The position numbers and the translations under genes are program-made. Below, piece after piece: positions 18,872-27,325 of a DNA stretch of 64,000 nt; within the stretch, counting starts at the first letter, position 1; each line of letters starts with the position of its first letter. The stretch lies in assembly GCA_903921325.1 (NCBI GenBank), contig CAIXPL010000013.1:43414-107413 (forward strand). The letters run 5' to 3'. A model generated the notes under the pieces. That model was not told the DNA's origin, did no database searches, and saw only the letters and a program-made list of their open reading frames with translations. The stretch comes from an uncultured Pseudomonadota bacterium (GTDB taxonomy: Bacteria; Pseudomonadota; Gammaproteobacteria; Burkholderiales; SG8-39).

Positions 18872-19891
18872 ATGAAAAAAATCGACATTTACAACCACGT
18901 CCTGCCCCCGCGGTATCTCGATCTGGTGCGCGCCAACTCCAAGGATCTGGGCATTTTGAAGCGCATGACCTCGATCCGCGTGCTGTGGGACATGGAGGCG
19001 CGCGTAGCCATGTTGCGTGACTCGTTCCCCGATGTCGTGCAGGTGCTCACGCTGGGGCAGCCGTCGCCCGAGATGCTCGGTGGTCCCGATCAGTCGCCGG
19101 AATTTGCCCGGGTAGCCAATGATGAAATGGCCGAGATCTGCAAACGCTGGCCTGAGCATTTTCCGGCCTTCGTTGCCGCGCTACCATGGAACAATCCCAA
19201 GGCAGCGATTGAAGAAATGGATCGGGCGATCGGTGATCTGGGCGCGCGTGGCGTGCAGACGGTCAATCAGATCAATGGCCGCGCGCTGGATGATCCCGAG
19301 TTCTTTCCGATTTTCGAGCGCGTTGCCAAGAAATATCAATATCCGGTCTGGATGCATCCGTTCCGCCCGGGTTCCCGCGCCGATTACACGACCGAACAGC
19401 GTTCGCAATACGAAATCTGGCAGGTGCTGGGGTGGCCTTTCGACACCTCAGTGGCGATGGCGCGCATGGTGTTCTCGGGCATGCTGGAGCGTCTGCCCGA
19501 GCTGCGTCTGATCACGCACCACTGCGGCGGGATGCTGCCGTATTTTGCCGGCCGTGCCGAGACGCTGTGGGCGCAGTTGGGCAGTCGCAGCGCCGATGGG
19601 GCAGAGGCCGATGTGCTGAAGCGTCTTTCAAAACCACCGATCGAATATTTCAAGATGTTCTACGGCGATACCGTGTTGGGCGGCTCGGCCTCGGCCTTGC
19701 GCTGCGGGCTGGATTTCTTTGGTGCCGACCATGTGGTGTTTGCCTCTGACTGCCCGTTTGATCCGGAAGGCGGTCCGATGTTCATCCGTGAGGGCATTCG
19801 ATCAGTCGAATCCCTCGGTCTGTCGGATGAGGATCGCGAGAAGATTTACCTGGGCAATGCACTACGCCTGATGCGCATGAAGAAGCTCTGA
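18872..19891 (+). CDS. amidohydrolase family protein (ACMSD / amidohydrolase_2 type)
   Basis: A 339-residue TIM-barrel metal enzyme of the family that includes ACMSD and gamma-resorcylate decarboxylases. Candidate metal ligands later in the barrel are the His in WMHPFRPGSR, the His pair in LITHHCGGML, and the Asp in VVFASDCPFDPEGG. The N-terminal motif is IDIYNHVLP: His9 is present, but the position usually held by the first His of the HxH pair is Tyr7. The ATG at 18872 has CCGGAGA upstream; a TTG five codons earlier lacks one. It could be a non-oxidative decarboxylase or a hydrolase. Confidence 0.85.
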   Translation: MKKIDIYNHVLPPRYLDLVRANSKDLGILKRMTSIRVLWDMEARVAMLRDSFPDVVQVLTLGQPSPEMLGGPDQSPEFARVANDEMAEICKRWPEHFPAFVAALPWNNPKAAIEEMDRAIGDLGARGVQTVNQINGRALDDPEFFPIFERVAKKYQYPVWMHPFRPGSRADYTTEQRSQYEIWQVLGWPFDTSVAMARMVFSGMLERLPELRLITHHCGGMLPYFAGRAETLWAQLGSRSADGAEADVLKRLSKPPIEYFKMFYGDTVLGGSASALRCGLDFFGADHVVFASDCPFDPEGGPMFIREGIRSVESLGLSDEDREKIYLGNALRLMRMKKL

Positions 19892-19896
19892 GCGCG

Positions 19897-19925
19897 GCGA
19901 CTGCTGATCTTGCAGCCGCAGTCGC
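19897..19925 (+). terminator. possible hairpin terminator after the amidohydrolase
   Basis: GCGACTGC (19897-19904) and GCAGTCGC (19918-19925) form a perfect eight-base stem five bases after the stop codon. No T-tract follows, so intrinsic termination is uncertain. Confidence 0.35.
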
Positions 19926-20003
19926 GCTGATGTTGGCGCACCCGCGTAGCACAGGCGCTTGCCGACGCAGCCGCGCAGCACGTGTGGATGCCGCCCCGCA
20001 GCC

Positions 20004-20018
20004 GGCGGCAGTGCCGCC
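20004..20018 (-). terminator. possible hairpin at the end of the Ldh gene
   Basis: GGCGGCA and TGCCGCC form a seven-base perfect stem directly beyond the stop codon of the minus-strand Ldh-family gene. The arms could alternatively pair with an upstream GCCGCC. No T-tract is present. Confidence 0.3.
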
Positions 20019-21287
20019 CTAGCTCAGAGCGGGCGGTACTTCCACGCCAAGCACCTGGGCAGCGCTTAACAATTCTCCGCGTATCGTCGCAGGAACGGGA
20101 ATACCCATGCGTGCCCGTTCCTCGGCCACCCGCGCACCACGTTCACCGGGTAGGCGTATTTCGCTGAAACCTTCGGCGAGCGGGAGTGACTTGAGGGTGC
20201 GCGCCAGCAGGCCCATATCGGCACGGAATTCATCCAGTGGCCGGAACGCTGCAATATCCATCACCAGCATCAACGCATTCTGACTGTGCCGCTTGGCCCC
20301 TTCCGGGCGCAAATGATCGGTGACGAGCGGATTGCCGACGACCAGACTCACCAGCATTTCGATCATGATCGAGAGGCCCGCGCCCTTGGCGCCGGCGATC
20401 GGCAGAGGAATGCTGGCGCGGCGGGCGTCGGTGGTGACCGTTCCTTCGCTGTCGATGGCCGAGCCTGCCGGTAGCGATTCGCCACTGGCGCGAGCCTGTT
20501 GCAGTCGGCGAAATGACACAAGGCTGGTGGCCATGTCAAAGATCACGGGGTCACCCTGCGCACTGGGTAGCGCAAACATGACTGGCGTGGTTGAGGCACT
20601 CGGCACGCGTGCCCCGTGATAGGCCATCAGTGGGGGGCCGGCAACCAGTATCAAGGCGGCGCAGCCGCGTTCGGCGGCCCAGGCACCATAGCGGCCAATG
20701 GCGCCGGTATGGCTCGTGTTGCGTATGCTGCCGACACACAGGGCGTCGCGCTTGGCACAGTCAACTGCGGTCTCAATGGCACTCATCATGGCCACCGCGC
20801 CGACGCAGCGATTGCCCTCCAGGGTGAAGCGGGTGGCTTCGCGGGAGATGAAGCCCGGCTGGGCGCTCGCAACCATATCGCCGGCGGCAAGCCACTTCAG
20901 ATACACCGGAAACAGTGCGCTGCCATGACTGGGACTGCCATGCAGATCGGACCACAGCAGGGTCTGCGCGACACACGCCGCATCGGCTTCGCGCAGTCCG
21001 CGCGCAATCAGCAGACGGCGGCCGAAATCCTCCAGAATAGCGGCGGGCACAGTGCGCGCGGCGGTGGGGTTTGCGGGTGGTGCGGCCGATAAGTTGACCG
21101 ATAAGTTGACCGATAAGTTGACCGATAAGTTGGCCGATGGGTTGGCCGATGGGCTGGCTGGCGAGCTCGTCGAGGCCGCCGCGGGTGATGGCGCCGGTGA
21201 AGCGATATCAGTGGCAGCCGGTGAGCCAGCAGCTGAGCCAGCAGGGGAACTGGAAGACGGATTGGACGGGTTGGGCGGGTTGGACAT
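20019..21287 (-). CDS. Ldh-family (malate/L-lactate-type) NAD(P)-dependent dehydrogenase with low-complexity N-terminus
   Basis: A 422-residue dehydrogenase of the Ldh_2 family, whose members oxidise malate, lactate, ureidoglycolate or related 2-hydroxy acids. The catalytic part begins near residue 80 (VPAAILEDFGRRLLIARGL), with LLWSDLHGSPSHGSALFPVY, NTSHTGAIGRYGAWAAERG and a GAKGAGLSIMIEML segment. The first 78 or so residues are almost only Ser, Pro, Ala and Asn and include a repeated NLSV tetrad encoded by 12-bp tandem repeats. No ATG lies between this leader and the enzyme core, so either the leader is translated or a GTG near residue 80 is used. I chose the ATG at 21287. Confidence 0.82.
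   Translation of the reverse strand: MSNPPNPSNPSSSSPAGSAAGSPAATDIASPAPSPAAASTSSPASPSANPSANLSVNLSVNLSVNLSAAPPANPTAARTVPAAILEDFGRRLLIARGLREADAACVAQTLLWSDLHGSPSHGSALFPVYLKWLAAGDMVASAQPGFISREATRFTLEGNRCVGAVAMMSAIETAVDCAKRDALCVGSIRNTSHTGAIGRYGAWAAERGCAALILVAGPPLMAYHGARVPSASTTPVMFALPSAQGDPVIFDMATSLVSFRRLQQARASGESLPAGSAIDSEGTVTTDARRASIPLPIAGAKGAGLSIMIEMLVSLVVGNPLVTDHLRPEGAKRHSQNALMLVMDIAAFRPLDEFRADMGLLARTLKSLPLAEGFSEIRLPGERGARVAEERARMGIPVPATIRGELLSAAQVLGVEVPPALS
21085..21156. repeat. six 12-bp tandem units inside the Ldh gene leader
   Basis: Units start at 21085, 21097, 21109, 21121, 21133 and 21145. Units two to four are identical (ACCGATAAGTTG), the first differs by one base, and the last two are diverged (GCCGATGGGTTG, GCCGATGGGCTG). 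The period is a multiple of three, so the array keeps the Ldh frame open and encodes the repeated NLSV tetrad. Confidence 0.9.
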
Positions 21288-21388
21288 CGGTCGACTCGAT
21301 GAGTAAGGCAGAGATGATGACGCCTGCGCGGGTTGACCGCCGGCCGACACACAGCATAATGCTTCTCCCCAGATCAAGGAATCACCCG

Positions 21389-22408
21389 ATGAAAGCCGTT
21401 GCACTGACCCGCTACCTGCCTGTTTCCGACCCGCAGTGCTTTGTGGATGTCGATCTTCCCGATGCGCAGCCCGGCCCGCGCGATCTGCTGGTGCGGGTGA
21501 AGGCGGTCTCGGTCAACCCGATCGATACCAAAGTGCGCACGCCCAGTGACAAGGTGGAGGTGCAACCGCGGGTGATCGGTTGGGATGCCGCCGGCGTGGT
21601 GCAGGCAGTTGGCGCCGAAGTGAGTCTGTTCAAACCCGGTGATGAGGTCTATTACGCGGGCGACATCACGCGCCCGGGATGCGATAGTGAACTGCATCGG
21701 GTCGATGAACGCATCGTTGCATTGAAACCAAAATCGCTCGATTTCGCGCAAGCGGCGGCGCTGCCTCTGACCGCGATCACCGCCTGGGAGGCGTACTTTG
21801 ATCGCATGAAAATCGATCCGGCTGGCGCGCATCGCGGCGCCTCGCTGCTGATGCTGGGTGGTGCAGGTGGTGTTGGTTCCATCGGCATTCAAATTGCCAA
21901 AATGGCCGGGCTGGTGGTCATCGCGACCGCATCACGTCCGCAATCGCAGGCGTGGTGCCGCGAGCTCGGTGCCGATCACGTGATCGATCACAAACAACCG
22001 CTGCGGCCGCAGATCGAAGCGCTCGGCCTGCGCTATGTTGATTACATCGCCTGCTGGAGTGATCTTGATCAGTACTGGGACACGATTGGCGATCTGATCC
22101 GTCCCCAGGGGGCGATCTGCAGCATTGTCGGTAATCGCGCGCCGCTTGCGCAGGATGCGGTGCGCGCGAAGAGCGCCACGTTCAGCTGGGAGCTCATGTT
22201 TACTCGGGCGCGATTCACCACCCCCGACATGATTGAGCAGCATCGGTTGCTCACCAAAGTGGCCGCACTCATCGATGCAGGAGTATTTAGAACAACCTTG
22301 CGTGAGACGCTGAGCCCGATCAATGCGAGCAATTTGCGCACCGCGCATGCCCGGCTTGAGTCGGGCAGCATGATCGGCAAATTGGTACTGAGTGGCTGGG
22401 GCGCGTGA
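21389..22408 (+). CDS. zinc-type alcohol dehydrogenase / quinone oxidoreductase-like protein
   Basis: A 339-residue medium-chain reductase of the NADPH:quinone oxidoreductase group. It starts MKAVALTRYLPVSDPQCFVD, contains VKAVSVNPIDTKVR and IGWDAAGVVQAVGAEVS, and has a nucleotide-binding LMLGGAGGVGSIGIQIAKMA. The structural and catalytic zinc Cys clusters of true alcohol dehydrogenases are absent, pointing to reduction of quinones or enones. CAAGGA at 21375-21380 supports the ATG at 21389. It is divergent from the Ldh gene across 101 bp and meets livF end to end. Confidence 0.9.
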   Translation: MKAVALTRYLPVSDPQCFVDVDLPDAQPGPRDLLVRVKAVSVNPIDTKVRTPSDKVEVQPRVIGWDAAGVVQAVGAEVSLFKPGDEVYYAGDITRPGCDSELHRVDERIVALKPKSLDFAQAAALPLTAITAWEAYFDRMKIDPAGAHRGASLLMLGGAGGVGSIGIQIAKMAGLVVIATASRPQSQAWCRELGADHVIDHKQPLRPQIEALGLRYVDYIACWSDLDQYWDTIGDLIRPQGAICSIVGNRAPLAQDAVRAKSATFSWELMFTRARFTTPDMIEQHRLLTKVAALIDAGVFRTTLRETLSPINASNLRTAHARLESGSMIGKLVLSGWGA

Positions 22409-22412
22409 TCAC

Positions 22413-23144
22413 TCAGGACATGTCGACGGCACGCGCGAGCTGAAAATACAGCTGATCAAGATCGGCACGTTCGGCCAGCGCGCGGCTGCTCTCGTTCAAC
22501 ATGATGCGGCCTTTCACCATGACGCAGGCTTGAGCGGCAAAGCGCAGCGCGATGTCGAGTTTTTGTTCGACCAGCAGCATGGTGAGGCCGGCACCGCGCA
22601 GTCGCTCAAGCGCGTCATGGATTTCTTCGACCACCTTCGGGGCCAGGCCGAGAAACGGTTCATCGAGCAATAACAAACGCGGTGCTGACATCAGCGCGCG
22701 GCCAATGGCGACCATCTGTTGCTCACCGCCAGACAGTGTGCCGGTGGCCTGGTTGCGGCGCTCGGCCAGACGGGGGAACAGCCGATAGACACCATCGAAC
22801 TGCGCTTGCAGGCGCGCGTTCGTCGGGTGGTGCAGGCGGATCGCGCCGAGTCGTAGATTGTCTTCCACCGAGAACGGGGCAAACATGTGGCGCCCTTCGG
22901 GCACCAGCGCCAAGCCGTGGGCCACGATATCGTGACTGGCGGCCTCGCCCATTTCGCGGCCGTCAAACCGCATGCTGCCCGATCGTTTGTCCAAAGTGCC
23001 GGTGAGCGCCGCCATCAGGGTTGACTTGCCCGCGCCGTTCGGCCCCAGCAGGGCCAGCGTCTGACCGGCGGCGAGCGTGAGGTCGATGCCATGCAGCACA
23101 TTGCCGCCACCGTAGCCGCCACACAGATTGCGAACCTCAAGCAT
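22413..23144 (-). CDS. livF: branched-chain-amino-acid-type ABC transporter ATP-binding protein LivF
   Basis: The second ATPase of a HAAT-family importer. The 243-residue product has Walker A LLGPNGAGKSTL with Lys40, the signature LSGGEQQMVAIGRALM and Walker B LLLLDEPFLGLAPKVVEEI, typical of LivF. I take the ATG at 23144 (MLEVRNLCGGYGGGNVLHGI) rather than the upstream in-frame start at 23168. The gene overlaps the end of livG by eight bases. The substrate of the system may be an aromatic or organic acid rather than leucine, since such operons are often recruited for catabolic substrates. Confidence 0.93.
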   Translation of the reverse strand: MLEVRNLCGGYGGGNVLHGIDLTLAAGQTLALLGPNGAGKSTLMAALTGTLDKRSGSMRFDGREMGEAASHDIVAHGLALVPEGRHMFAPFSVEDNLRLGAIRLHHPTNARLQAQFDGVYRLFPRLAERRNQATGTLSGGEQQMVAIGRALMSAPRLLLLDEPFLGLAPKVVEEIHDALERLRGAGLTMLLVEQKLDIALRFAAQACVMVKGRIMLNESSRALAERADLDQLYFQLARAVDMS

Positions 23145-24123
23145 CGGCGGCTCCGCTCGTCGCACCACTGACAGTGCTCGCCACGGCAGGGCGGTTATCT
23201 ACAGAATCCGCGGAGGGCGGGTGGACATTGGCAGAGCCAGTTGAAGCAGGAATGTTCTTCGCGGGGTCCGCCGCACCATGGCGGCTGCCCAGATAGGCTT
23301 CAATCACTTCCGGGTCGGCGCGGATCTCATCGGCTGTGCCACGCGCGATGCATTGCCCAAAATTGAGCACCACCACCTGGTCGGCAAGCGGCAGCAGAAA
23401 CGGCATGTCGTGTTCGATCAGCAAGACGCCGGTTCCCTGCCGCGCGATCTGCCGCAGGATAAGCGCCATGCGCTCGCACTCCGAGGGTGTCAACCCGGCG
23501 GCCGGCTCATCGAACAGGATCAACTTGGGCCTGCCTGCCAGTGCGCGGGCGGTCTCCAGCAGGCGTCCCTGACCAAAGGACAGCGTGGCTACCGGTTGGT
23601 CGCGCTGGTCTGCCAGGCCGACGAATTCAAGCAGTTCATCGGCGTACTGCCAGGCGCGCGCTTCGGCTTCACGCTGGGCGCGCAGCGCGAGCATCACCTT
23701 CCACAGCGGGCGCTGCAGGGCACCGTGCATGCCGGTCAGTACGTTCTCGCGCAAGCTCATCCCGGGGAACAGGCAATTGTGCTGAAACGTACGCATGACA
23801 CCCAGTGCGGCCAGTCGATGTGGCGGATAGGTCCCCACTGATTCGCCTTCGAGCAGGATTTCACCAGCGCTGGGAGCAAGCGTCCCGGCAATCATGTTGA
23901 AGGTGGTGCTTTTACCCGCACCGTTGGGGCCGATCAGGGCAAGAATCTCGCTTCGTTGCAAATCGAAATCGAGATCGCTCACGGCGATCAGGCCACCAAA
24001 GTGCCGGGTCAGGCGACGCACTTGCAGCAGTGGGGGTGCGGCGCGCGTCGCGTCGGACACGGTGGAGGGGGTCGCCGCGGATATCGGGCGCAGCCGGTCT
24101 GGGCTGGTGGCAGGAGGGGTCAT
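23137..24123 (-). CDS. livG: branched-chain-amino-acid-type ABC transporter ATP-binding protein LivG
   Basis: The first ATPase of the importer. The 328-residue product has Walker A IGPNGAGKSTTFNMIAG with Lys71, the LivG-typical GVMRTFQHNCLFPGMSLREN, the signature LSFGQGRLLETARALA and Walker B LILFDEPAAGLTPSECE. It is longer than usual LivG: about 30 Ser/Pro/Ala/Thr-rich residues precede the domain, and about 45 similar residues follow GSRHGAADPA. Start and stop are coupled to livM (ATGA) and livF. Confidence 0.93.
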   Translation of the reverse strand: MTPPATSPDRLRPISAATPSTVSDATRAAPPLLQVRRLTRHFGGLIAVSDLDFDLQRSEILALIGPNGAGKSTTFNMIAGTLAPSAGEILLEGESVGTYPPHRLAALGVMRTFQHNCLFPGMSLRENVLTGMHGALQRPLWKVMLALRAQREAEARAWQYADELLEFVGLADQRDQPVATLSFGQGRLLETARALAGRPKLILFDEPAAGLTPSECERMALILRQIARQGTGVLLIEHDMPFLLPLADQVVVLNFGQCIARGTADEIRADPEVIEAYLGSRHGAADPAKNIPASTGSANVHPPSADSVDNRPAVASTVSGATSGAADA

Positions 24124-25052
24124 CGACGTTTCCAGCGTGCCGTCAGACTCTCGATCACACCGATCAGTCCACGCGGTTGCAGCAGCACCGCTGCGACCAT
24201 GACCAGGCCGAACACCAGCGCGTGGTGATGCCCGATCAGCGGTGCGAGCACAAAGGGCAGCAGGTAGAGCAGCACCGCACCGATCACTGCCCCGGGCAGA
24301 CTGCCACTGCCACCGATGATCACCATGAACAGCAGCAGGAACGTATTCTCCAGACCGAAGATCGGCGGGTTGACCGTGTTGTCAACAAATGCGTAGACCA
24401 TCCCGGCAACTGCCGCAAGGGCGCTGGTGAGCACATAGGCCATGACCTTGGTGCGCGCGATGTCAATGCCCACGGCTGCAGCGGCCTGTGGGTTGTCGCG
24501 CACCGCGCGGCAGGCGCGACCGAAGAACGAGCGGTCGACGCGCTGCAGGGCGAACCAGGTGAATACCACGACCAGCACAATGACCACCGTATAGCGTGGT
24601 CCGCTGAGTGCCACGCCGGCTATATCAGGCAGCCGGTAATTGGTGAGACCGCCAGTGCCGCCGGTGACCTCGCCCCCTTCGTTGAGTACAACAATAAAGA
24701 GTTGGGCCAGCGCGAGGGTGGCCAGCGCCAGGTAGAAGCCATCCAGCCGGGTGGCGGGAATGGCCACCGCGAGTGCAACCAGAATGACCACGACCAATGC
24801 GACGACCACCGCCACAGGCAGGGGCAGGCCCGCCTGAAACAGCAGAATCGGCATTGCGTAGGCGCCTATGCCGTAGAAGGTGAAATGCGAAAAGGCGACC
24901 TGGCCGGCGACGCCGAACAGAAAGTTGTAGCTGAGCGCGAGCGCTACCCACAACAGCAGCTTGCGATAGACATCGGTCTGATAAGGCCCCAGCGCGAAAC
25001 CGATGGCCGAGAGCACGAGCACACTGAGCGTGACCAGAAGCAGCGTTCTCAT
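24120..25052 (-). CDS. livM: branched-chain-amino-acid-type ABC transporter permease LivM
   Basis: A 310-residue permease with about eight to ten hydrophobic segments. Family landmarks are YNFLFGVAGQVAFSHFTFYG, ATRLDGFYLALATLALAQLF and ACRAVRDNPQAAAAVGIDI, the last being the cytoplasmic loop that contacts the ATPases. The ATG at 25052 overlaps the stop of a 39-codon ORF (ATGA). Two sequences resembling the livM start lie upstream at 25111 and 25168. The stop overlaps the livG start. Confidence 0.93.
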   Translation of the reverse strand: MRTLLLVTLSVLVLSAIGFALGPYQTDVYRKLLLWVALALSYNFLFGVAGQVAFSHFTFYGIGAYAMPILLFQAGLPLPVAVVVALVVVILVALAVAIPATRLDGFYLALATLALAQLFIVVLNEGGEVTGGTGGLTNYRLPDIAGVALSGPRYTVVIVLVVVFTWFALQRVDRSFFGRACRAVRDNPQAAAAVGIDIARTKVMAYVLTSALAAVAGMVYAFVDNTVNPPIFGLENTFLLLFMVIIGGSGSLPGAVIGAVLLYLLPFVLAPLIGHHHALVFGLVMVAAVLLQPRGLIGVIESLTARWKRR

Positions 25053-25168
25053 CGGCTACCCGAGGGCGTGACCGAGCCCTCCCAGGGACGAACCGCAAGC
25101 AGCGCTCTCATCGTTTGCTCGCGCGCCGCCGGGCGCTTTCCGGGGCGCGGCTGAAACAGCGCGTTCAT
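25049..25168 (-). CDS. 39-codon ORF coupling livH to livM (possible duplicated livM start)
   Basis: A small frame of 39 codons starts at the ATG overlapping the livH stop (ATGA at 25165-25168) and ends in a TGA overlapping the livM ATG (25049-25052). It begins MNALF and has an internal MRALLAV at 25111, both resembling the livM start MRTLLLV. The three start regions read ATGAACGCGCTG, ATGAGAGCGCTG and ATGAGAACGCTG, spaced 57 and 59 bp. The product resembles no family I know and has no membrane segment. It may be a relic of local duplication that still passes ribosomes from livH to livM. Confidence 0.35.
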   Translation of the reverse strand: MNALFQPRPGKRPAAREQTMRALLAVRPWEGSVTPSGSR

Positions 25169-26049
25169 CGGCTGCTCCCACGTGCGAGCAACAGTCCCTG
25201 CGGCCGCACCAGCAGGAAGCCAATGAGCAGCACCAGGGGTACGCCCTGGGCGAGGCCGGCAGGGATCGGCGCGTAGCGCACGGTCAGTTGTTCGGCAAAG
25301 GAAAGTATCAGTCCACCGGCAAGGGCACCTTCGATACGCCCCACGCCGCCGATTACCAGCGCGGTGAAGCCCTGGATCGCTAGCGGAATGCCCATCAAGT
25401 AGTGCGCCGAGGTATTGGGCGTGAGCAGCAGCGCGGCGAGGCCCGCGATGGCGCCGCCCGCAGCAAAGGCGCACGCGGTGACTCGCCTCAGGTTGATGCC
25501 CATGAGTGCCGCTGCCTTGCGATCGAGTGCCACGGCTTCAAAGCTGCGCCCGGCGAGGGTGCGCTCAAAGAAATACCAGGTGCCACAGAACAGGAGGGCG
25601 GTCACACCCATGATGAAAAAGCTCTGGTATGAGCCGGCAATCAAACCCCACTCGATGCGACCATACCCCAGTGGTTGTGGCACCGGCAGCGGATCGGGGC
25701 CAAAGATGAGTGAAACCGACTCACGGAACACCACCAGCATGCCAAGGAGCGCAAGGATGGGGGCCAGTACCGGTGCGCCGCGTTCAACCAGCGGGCGCAC
25801 CGCAATGCGTTCGGTCACCCATCCCAGCAGTGCGGCCAACACGATGACCAGTGGCATCCCGGCGGCCCAGGGCAGTTCATAGCGCGACAGGCCCAGATAG
25901 CCGGCGAAGGCCGCCACGGTGGCCCAGTCGCCGACCGCAAAATTGATAATCCCAGTGGGACGCAGTACGACCAGATAGGCCAGCGCGAGCAGGGCATAAA
26001 TGCACCCGCCCGCGGTGGCACTGATCGCAAGCTCGATCAGATCCTGCAT
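25165..26049 (-). CDS. livH: branched-chain-amino-acid-type ABC transporter permease LivH
   Basis: A 294-residue permease. Family landmarks are the N-terminal SATAGGCIYALLALAYLVVL, PTGIINFAVGDWATVAAFAG, and the loop SFEAVALDRKAAALMGINLR followed by AFAAGGAIAGLAALLLTP. About eight hydrophobic segments are visible. It starts 31 bp after the binding-protein gene and ends with an ATGA overlap onto the 39-codon ORF. Confidence 0.93.
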   Translation of the reverse strand: MQDLIELAISATAGGCIYALLALAYLVVLRPTGIINFAVGDWATVAAFAGYLGLSRYELPWAAGMPLVIVLAALLGWVTERIAVRPLVERGAPVLAPILALLGMLVVFRESVSLIFGPDPLPVPQPLGYGRIEWGLIAGSYQSFFIMGVTALLFCGTWYFFERTLAGRSFEAVALDRKAAALMGINLRRVTACAFAAGGAIAGLAALLLTPNTSAHYLMGIPLAIQGFTALVIGGVGRIEGALAGGLILSFAEQLTVRYAPIPAGLAQGVPLVLLIGFLLVRPQGLLLARGSSR

Positions 26050-26080
26050 GGAAGTGATCGCTCAGATCACGCGACTGCGC

Positions 26081-27262
26081 TCAATTCGTTCCGACATGAA
26101 CGACCTTGCCTTGCCGATCGCCTTCATAGATCCGCACGACCATACCGCTTTCATCAAAGCCAGTACGTTTGCCCTCGGGGAAGGTGTAACTTGATCCTTT
26201 GGCCCCCATGACGCCGTTGAATCCGCGGGTGGACTGCATCGCGGCACGCAGCTTTTCCTTGTCGACCGCGCCTGCCCGGCGCAGCGCATCTGCCACCAAG
26301 TAGACACCATCATAGCCATAGCCATGCAAGCCGTTGGGGTCCTCGGCGTGGTCCTTGCGCCACGCGGCAATGAACTTCTGCAATTCCGGTTTGGCCGGAT
26401 CAAATGCATCGACATAGGCCAGGCCATCGAGCAAACCCTTTGCCACGTTCATGTAGACCGGCACCGACAGGTTATAGCTCGCAAGAATCGGCATCTTCAG
26501 ACCGAGCTGGCGATAGGCGCGCAGCATCAGCACGTTCTCCGGGGTCACCACGCCAGCAAGGAAGATCGCATCGGGCTTGGCGGCGCGGATCTTTTGCATC
26601 TGAGGCTCGGCAGTGCTCGCGCCGCCCGGAACGACTTCCTCGGCGACCACCTCGATCCCGTTTCTAATCAACCCTTCCTTGAAGAACCGATTGGTCAGTT
26701 GACCCAGAGCCGAGGTTTCGGTGATCAAGGCAACCCGTTTCAATTTCATCGCACGGGCGTACGAGAGGAGTGTTGCCACCTGGGTCGAACCCAGCGGCCC
26801 GGACTGGAAGAACCACGGATTGTTCAGTTGCGTGGTGAGCGTATCGCCTGAGTTCGACGGCGTGTAGTGCGGTGTCTTGGTCTCCAGCGTCACGGTCTGC
26901 GCCTGCTGGGTGGCAGTGGAAAGTGACAGTGACAGAATGATGACCGCATTGGCATCGACCAGCTTGCGCGCCATGGTGGCCGACACATCAGGCTTGCCCT
27001 GATCGTCCTCGATCTGCAGTTCGATCTGACGGCCGAGCACGCCGCCGGCTGCATTGATTTCCTTGGCGGCAAACTGTGCGCCCAGGGTCACCGGCTCGGC
27101 GTAGGCCTTGGCCGGCCCGACCTCATCGGTGATGATGCCGATGCGAATCGGTGCGTTCGCGGGTTGCGCTTGCGCCGGTGCAAGGCCGCACAGCAGCCAG
27201 CCACTGGTGGCGAGCGACAGAGCCAGTGCTCGCGCTGATCGAGTGAGCTTCGGGTGATTCAT
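26081..27262 (-). CDS. livK: branched-chain-amino-acid-type ABC transporter substrate-binding protein
   Basis: A 393-residue periplasmic receptor of the LivJ/K fold. A Sec signal peptide (ALALSLATSGWLLCGLAPAQAQ) precedes IRIGIITDEVGPAKAYAEPV, then EINAAGGVLGRQIELQIEDD, the standard start of the family. GGAGAC lies upstream of the ATG. The receptor class includes binders of aromatic acids, so the ligand is left open. It lies between the FAH-family gene and livH on one strand. Confidence 0.9.
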   Translation of the reverse strand: MNHPKLTRSARALALSLATSGWLLCGLAPAQAQPANAPIRIGIITDEVGPAKAYAEPVTLGAQFAAKEINAAGGVLGRQIELQIEDDQGKPDVSATMARKLVDANAVIILSLSLSTATQQAQTVTLETKTPHYTPSNSGDTLTTQLNNPWFFQSGPLGSTQVATLLSYARAMKLKRVALITETSALGQLTNRFFKEGLIRNGIEVVAEEVVPGGASTAEPQMQKIRAAKPDAIFLAGVVTPENVLMLRAYRQLGLKMPILASYNLSVPVYMNVAKGLLDGLAYVDAFDPAKPELQKFIAAWRKDHAEDPNGLHGYGYDGVYLVADALRRAGAVDKEKLRAAMQSTRGFNGVMGAKGSSYTFPEGKRTGFDESGMVVRIYEGDRQGKVVHVGTN

Positions 27263-27325
27263 GTCATTGTCTCCAGAGTTTCTGCCGCAATTTGGTTTTA
27301 TTTGCCGTGACCGGCCACGCGCTTT

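Noticed and set aside
21085..21156. The 12-bp array considered as a CRISPR
   Set aside because: The units are short, directly adjacent without spacers, and lie inside a reading frame; no cas genes are present.
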